64,000 nucleotides of DNA from VXNE01 sp965116625 (GTDB lineage Bacteria; Pseudomonadota; Gammaproteobacteria; Pseudomonadales; Azotimanducaceae), in the NCBI GenBank assembly GCA_965116625.1, contig OZ220717.1, positions 2,542,001 through 2,606,000 on the forward strand, given 5' to 3'. This document shows, in pieces, positions 60,247 through 64,000 of this stretch. Position 1 is the stretch's first letter; each line of letters starts with the position of its first letter. Under the pieces are notes generated by a model. It was not told the DNA's origin, did not search any database, and worked only from the letters and a program-made list of their open reading frames with translations. Position numbers and translations under genes: made by a program.

Positions 60247-60465
60247 GTGATTCGCCAAGTTGCTACAGCCGTCAATGGCAATCCGACGATGGCCACCGAC
60301 CCAGAGCATAGGTCCGCGATGATGGAACTGAAAGGCTTGCGCGAAGGCGACCGGAAGCGTCTACACACGGTACGTTTGGTCGGCGACCGCTACATGAGCG
60401 AATGGATCCGGCGAAATCCGCGCATGGTAGAGTCGTTCTTCGAAGCCATCTTGCGAGGATTGTGA
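60247..60465 (+). CDS. Small hypothetical protein, first of a coupled pair
   Basis: 72 residues from a GTG; an ATG at 60289 would give 58. The C-terminal part (VRLVGDRYMSEWIRRNPRMVESFFEAILRGL) is helical and amphipathic. It overlaps the next gene in TGATG. Two small coupled genes in a toxin-antitoxin-rich stretch could be another such module, but neither protein matches a family I know. Confidence 0.45.
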   Translation: MIRQVATAVNGNPTMATDPEHRSAMMELKGLREGDRKRLHTVRLVGDRYMSEWIRRNPRMVESFFEAILRGL

Positions 60466-60668
60466 TGGAGCCCCTCGTTGTCGCGGCCGAAGAACGCGCT
60501 CGAATGCTGTTGGAAGCGGGAACTCCCGTCGACGAGGCTGCGGACGTGCTCATGCGGATCTTCGACGAAGACCAAGCGAACTATCCTCCCGAAATGCAGG
60601 CTCAGGCGCTCGACCGGACCATGGCCGAAAATGCGGTTCTATCGGCTGCTCGCGCCTTGGACAAGTAA
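60465..60668 (+). CDS. Small hypothetical protein, second of a coupled pair
   Basis: 67 residues, acidic and helical (EERARMLLEAGTPVDEAADVLM). It begins inside the stop of the previous gene (TGATG), with AGGATT upstream. No domain recognised. The acidic character against the basic partner is the pattern of an antitoxin with a toxin, though the order would be reversed. Confidence 0.45.
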   Translation: MEPLVVAAEERARMLLEAGTPVDEAADVLMRIFDEDQANYPPEMQAQALDRTMAENAVLSAARALDK

Positions 60669-60823
60669 GCCGAGCTCTCCCCAACGTTTCCCGGTGCGGG
60701 AGTTCGTCCGGGAAACTCTGAGCCGTGAGCCAGGCCCGGACTGCCGCACCGGACGAGTGCACCCGGAATCGTGTGGCGCAACCGAGCATCCTGCGACGGA
60801 CCAAAAACGGGTCTCACGGATCC

Positions 60824-63067
60824 CTACTGGCTCCCCATCAACTCCTCCAGCAGCACCTCGTAGTCCATCACCTCCTCGCCAAACGCCTCGATAACCACAT
60901 CCACGATCGTCCCCTCGAATACGAACGGCGACTCGTAAAGATCATCGACAGGCGTCTGGCTATCCCGCCCGACATCAAGTGGCTCGTTGACGAAGTTGTA
61001 CTGACGGAACGGAGACAGCACACCTTCCCCCACGGGTTCGTCGTCAACGTAGAAACGCACGCGCCCCTCGTCGTCGCCGGTACGAACGACATCCGCCCTC
61101 AGCGTCACCGCCCCATGTGGAATGGCGATGGGGGAGGGCACCCGACACCGCTCCCCAAAGTTATTCGTCGTGTAGTGCAGCCGATTACCACGAATGAACA
61201 CGCTCCACCCGCCGAACCGGCCACCGTCAGCGATGATGGCGCCGTCCTGATCGGTGGATTCGCGTTCGATCCGGGCGGTGATCCGGTGGGACACGCCCCG
61301 CACCCGGGGTCCGGTCTTGAAGTGGTGCGGCAGCACCGCGTCCTGGTACAGGACCCAGCGGTCGTTGGGCTCCGGCCACCAGCCGATGCTTGACCGCCGG
61401 CTTATGTCGTCCAGGGGGAGCACGCCGTAGCGCTCGGCCTCCCGCCACCAGAGGTCCTTGAGTTCCTTAAGCTTTTCCGGATGCCGGTCGGCCAGGTCGT
61501 CGATTTCCGCGATGTCCTCGTCCAGGTTGTAGAGCTCCCAGACATCCGAATCGAAGTCCTCCCCGCGCTTATGAAAGGTGACCGCCTTCCAGCCTTCGTG
61601 CCAGATGCCCCTGTGGCCGACCATCTCGAAGTACTGGACGGTCTTGCGCGTATCCGCGCCGTTGTCGTTGAAGGTGTGGGCCATGGACACCCCGTGCAGG
61701 GGAATCTGTTCCACGCCGTTGACCTGCGCGGGCAGGGGCATTCCGAGCACGTCCACCAGCGTGGGCGTGACGTCCACCACGTGGTAGAACTGCCGGCGGG
61801 TCTCGCCCTTCGCCTGAATCCCGTCGGGCCAGCGGATCAGCAACGGCGCGCGCACGCCACCCCCGTACGTGTTCCCCTTGTAGCGCTTGAACGGCGTGTT
61901 GCCGGCCATGGCCCAGCCGAACGGGTAGTGGTTGTAGGTGAGCGGCCCGCCCATGTCGTCGAGACGCGCCAGGTTCTCCTCCACGCTGGGGGGAAGCCCG
62001 ATCCTGCTGCGTTGATGGTTGTAGGTTCCGTGGAGACCACCGAGCGGGCTCGCGCCGTTGTCGGAAATGGCGATCACGATGGTGTCGTCGCGCTTGCCGA
62101 GGGCGTCTAGCTGTTTGAGCAGCCGAGCGATCTGATCGTCGGCGTGGTCGAGGAACCCGGCGTAGACCTCCATCAGCCGGGCGGCGAGACGCTTCTCGTC
62201 GTCGTCGAGTTCGTCCCAGACCTGCACGCCCGGGTTCCTGGGGGCGAGACGCTGATCTTCGGGCAGCAGGCCGGATTTTTTCTGGCGCTCGAGGATCCGG
62301 TCGCGGGCCTTGTCCCAGCCCTCGTCGAACGTGCCCTTGTACTTGTTAATGTAGGAGGCAGGCGTGTGGTGGGGCGAATGGCCGGCGGCGAATGCGACGT
62401 AGAGGAAGAAGGGCCGGTCCGGATCGGCGGAGACCAACTGCCGCAGCCACTTGCAGGAGTGATCCACGATGTCTTCCGACAGGTGATAGCCCTCGCGCTG
62501 GGGCTGCTCGACACGTTCATTGCCCGTGATCAGTTCCGGGTTCCACTGATTCGTCTCGCCTGGCATGAAGCCGTGAAAGCGGTCGAAACCCCGCTGCAGG
62601 GGCCAGTGGTCGTAGGGGCCTGCAGGACTGGTTTCGTGAATCGAGCCCAAGTGCCACTTGCCCGCCGCGAGGGTCTGGTATCCGTGCGGATGCAGCATCT
62701 CGGCCAGGTTCGCCGCCTCCCGGGACACGAATCCCCGGGTGTTGGGAAAGCCGTTGACCATCTCCGCCACCCGGCCTATGCCGACGCTGTGATGGTTGCG
62801 GCCGGTGAGGAGGCAGGTGCGGGTCGGCGAGCAGAGTGGGGTGACGTGGAAGTTCGCGTAGCGGATGCCGTCGTCGGCGAGGCTGTCGAGGGCGGGGGTT
62901 TCGATGTCGGAGCCGTAGCAGCCGAATTCTGCGTAGCCGACGTCGTCCAGGACGATTAGGACGATGTTGGGGCGTTGGGTTAGGTGGGAGGGTTCGTGGG
63001 TCCAGGCGATGGTTGAGTCGGCGGCGGTGCGGTTGATGGTGCCGGTGAAGTGGTGGTCGTGTTCCAT
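60824..63067 (-). CDS. Arylsulfatase (type I sulfatase)
   Basis: 747 residues. The sulfatase core shows NIVLIVLDDVGYAEFGCYG (metal-binding Asp pair), the formylglycine motif LCSPTRTCLLTGR with Cys79, GKWHLG, and the second metal site ISDNGASPLGG. No signal peptide is evident; it begins MEHDHHFTGTI, so the enzyme may be cytoplasmic, or exported by another route. The C-terminal ~200 residues form a beta-rich domain (SVFIRGNRLHYTTNNFGE) seen in large arylsulfatases. It would need a formylglycine-generating enzyme, not encoded here. Different subfamily from the fused sulfatase at 47747. Confidence 0.9.
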   Translation of the reverse strand: MEHDHHFTGTINRTAADSTIAWTHEPSHLTQRPNIVLIVLDDVGYAEFGCYGSDIETPALDSLADDGIRYANFHVTPLCSPTRTCLLTGRNHHSVGIGRVAEMVNGFPNTRGFVSREAANLAEMLHPHGYQTLAAGKWHLGSIHETSPAGPYDHWPLQRGFDRFHGFMPGETNQWNPELITGNERVEQPQREGYHLSEDIVDHSCKWLRQLVSADPDRPFFLYVAFAAGHSPHHTPASYINKYKGTFDEGWDKARDRILERQKKSGLLPEDQRLAPRNPGVQVWDELDDDEKRLAARLMEVYAGFLDHADDQIARLLKQLDALGKRDDTIVIAISDNGASPLGGLHGTYNHQRSRIGLPPSVEENLARLDDMGGPLTYNHYPFGWAMAGNTPFKRYKGNTYGGGVRAPLLIRWPDGIQAKGETRRQFYHVVDVTPTLVDVLGMPLPAQVNGVEQIPLHGVSMAHTFNDNGADTRKTVQYFEMVGHRGIWHEGWKAVTFHKRGEDFDSDVWELYNLDEDIAEIDDLADRHPEKLKELKDLWWREAERYGVLPLDDISRRSSIGWWPEPNDRWVLYQDAVLPHHFKTGPRVRGVSHRITARIERESTDQDGAIIADGGRFGGWSVFIRGNRLHYTTNNFGERCRVPSPIAIPHGAVTLRADVVRTGDDEGRVRFYVDDEPVGEGVLSPFRQYNFVNEPLDVGRDSQTPVDDLYESPFVFEGTIVDVVIEAFGEEVMDYEVLLEELMGSQ

Positions 63068-63304
63068 GGTTGGGTCGCGAATCCTGGTTTGGGGATGTCA
63101 AGACTAGAGACTAGTTGAGTTGATTGGTCTGCACACTCTTTTGGGGTGCGCGGTTGGTCCGATGACCCAACAACGTACGCGTGGGCTCGAAAGTGACAAG
63201 GGCGGAGTCCTCCGCTGTAGGAGAACACGATCCGTGTTCGGAATGGGTCGCTATGCGTAATCGGCCCTCAGTCTTGGTTACCTCGAATAATCTGTTGAAA
63301 AGTG

Positions 63305-63333
63305 TTGCATCCAGTTTGGTGACGATTTAATAT
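63305..63333 (+). promoter_or_regulatory. Candidate promoter of the partial gene at the right edge
   Basis: TTGCAT (63305-63310) and TAATAT (63328-63333) are 17 bases apart, with a predicted start about 40 bases before the ATG at 63381. Confidence 0.4.
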
Positions 63334-63345
63334 CGCGACTCAGTC

Positions 63346-63357
63346 CTGTTGCAACAG
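63346..63357. promoter_or_regulatory. 12-bp perfect palindrome just after the predicted transcription start
   Basis: CTGTTGCAACAG is self-complementary and sits between the promoter and the gene start, where a repressor could act. The downstream protein has a winged-helix-like N-terminus, so autoregulation is conceivable. Confidence 0.35.
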
Positions 63358-63380
63358 ACCTGAATTAAAGTGGTAAATCA

Positions 63381-64000
63381 ATGCAGATGAAGACACTCGT
63401 CCAGAACCGTCGCGACACGATCCCACGGATTCAGCAGATCGTTCCTCACATGCGTGACCAGCTAATGGGTCTGCGCGCGAGTTCGACGTTTGAACACGCT
63501 CGCCGACGGTATGCCCAAACGGTTGACCGCTTGGTTTCACAGGGCCTCGGTCGTCGAACTGCCAGCCGCGTCGGAGACCGGGACCGGTATTGGTCTCCAA
63601 CCCGCGAAGTGCTAGACGAAGCCATGCGCCTTGGATTCGTCGAACGTCAACAACTTCCGTCTTCACGGCGATATGTGGACGCCCACCGGGATCGTGTGCA
63701 CAGCCTCACCGAACTGGGGCGCCAGGCTGCTGAGGAAGCGGAGACCGACCTGCCGGCCTTCTGTGATCGATTATCAGCTGCCGTTTACGGCAACCATCCC
63801 TACTTCCGTGCGTTCATCGACAGTTTGCGGATCGGGCCCATTGGCTGCCCTGAGGTCTCCGAAGGCGAAGTGGAACAGTCACGTAGATTGGGTCTTGGCA
63901 CCGACCATTGGGTTGAACTTGCCGCAGAGCGCATTCCGCGCCAGAGGAGGGTGGCCAGCGACAACGAGCGAATACGAAACGCCATCGTCTCCGTGGTGCG
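63381..64000 (+). CDS. Unknown protein with winged-helix-like N-terminal region (3' end outside the window)
   Basis: 206 complete codons before the window ends. Residues ~60-120 read YWSPTREVLDEAMRLGFVER, then a turn and VHSLTELGRQAAEEAE, the shape of a winged-helix DNA-binding unit ending in the LTELG wing. The rest (YGNHPYFRAFIDSLRIGP, LGTDHWVELAAERI) is not recognised. Codon use is less GC-biased than the housekeeping genes, and the promoter region is AT-richer, consistent with acquisition. It could begin a multi-gene accessory or defence operon; sequence does not prove this. Confidence 0.6.
   Translation, partial: MQMKTLVQNRRDTIPRIQQIVPHMRDQLMGLRASSTFEHARRRYAQTVDRLVSQGLGRRTASRVGDRDRYWSPTREVLDEAMRLGFVERQQLPSSRRYVDAHRDRVHSLTELGRQAAEEAETDLPAFCDRLSAAVYGNHPYFRAFIDSLRIGPIGCPEVSEGEVEQSRRLGLGTDHWVELAAERIPRQRRVASDNERIRNAIVSVV

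Larger units (their letters stand above)
63068..63380. other. 313-base intergenic region, lower GC, with promoter signals
   Basis: Less GC-rich than the chromosome average here. It holds a small palindrome CTAGAGACTAG, the promoter and palindrome listed separately, and no convincing gene. Together with the unusual partial gene beyond it, it may mark the edge of a foreign segment. Confidence 0.4.

Noticed and set aside
1..64000. tRNA, rRNA and CRISPR features
   Set aside because: I looked for T-arm-like GTTCGA motifs with matching stems, rRNA segments and regularly spaced repeats and found none that hold up by eye.

Overview
The window reads as chromosomal DNA of a high-GC gammaproteobacterium. 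The best evidence is the housekeeping block ftsK-lolA-rarA-serS-cysG followed by tusDCBE, an order typical of gammaproteobacteria. Sulfatases, two phytanoyl-CoA dioxygenase-like oxygenases and large repeat-rich surface proteins suggest a marine or host-associated lineage, but that is inference. GTG and TTG starts are frequent and many genes overlap by 4-8 bases. I saw no rRNA, tRNA, CRISPR array or intact transposase.

Left part (1-14.6 kb): a partial AlaA-like aminotransferase diverges from msrB. Then comes the most striking locus. A BlaI-type repressor sits behind a 33-bp near-palindromic operator and overlaps a BlaR1-like M56 membrane metalloprotease. The C-terminal sensor region of that protease is a MacB-type periplasmic domain rather than a beta-lactam sensor. 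Four full-length MacB-type ABC transporters, one MacA-type adaptor and one TolC-type outer membrane lipoprotein follow in the same direction. Sensor and transporters share the same periplasmic fold and motifs, so this looks like a self-sensing, proteolysis-controlled efflux system.

Middle (14.6-36.4 kb): a gamma-glutamyltransferase-family enzyme; an overlapping set coding for an ECF sigma factor, a membrane protein with a dockerin-like tail, a cohesin-like exported protein and a VIT/VWA lipoprotein; a TonB-like protein diverging from a second ECF sigma factor with a probable anti-sigma partner; the housekeeping block; and a convergent pair of large surface proteins, one Calx-beta/beta-barrel and one with 19 leucine-rich repeats, which share an Ig-like domain.

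Right part (36.5-56 kb): membrane and ankyrin proteins, a VapBC-like pair, a rhodanese, two dioxygenases, a methyltransferase with a heterodimeric ABC exporter, and a sulfatase-esterase fusion followed by a dioxygenase and a tandem copy of the esterase. metG is preceded by a leader peptide, stacked hairpins and a terminator that together look like a transcription attenuator.

Right end (56-64 kb): an accessory zone with a SRPBCC protein, several small coupled genes and a cluster of toxin-antitoxin loci. Two of these keep the antitoxin but only the C-terminal end of the toxin, while one YefM-YoeB pair is intact. Truncated nucleotidyltransferase-like and HipA-like reading frames, a cupin, an arylsulfatase and the start of an unknown winged-helix protein complete it.
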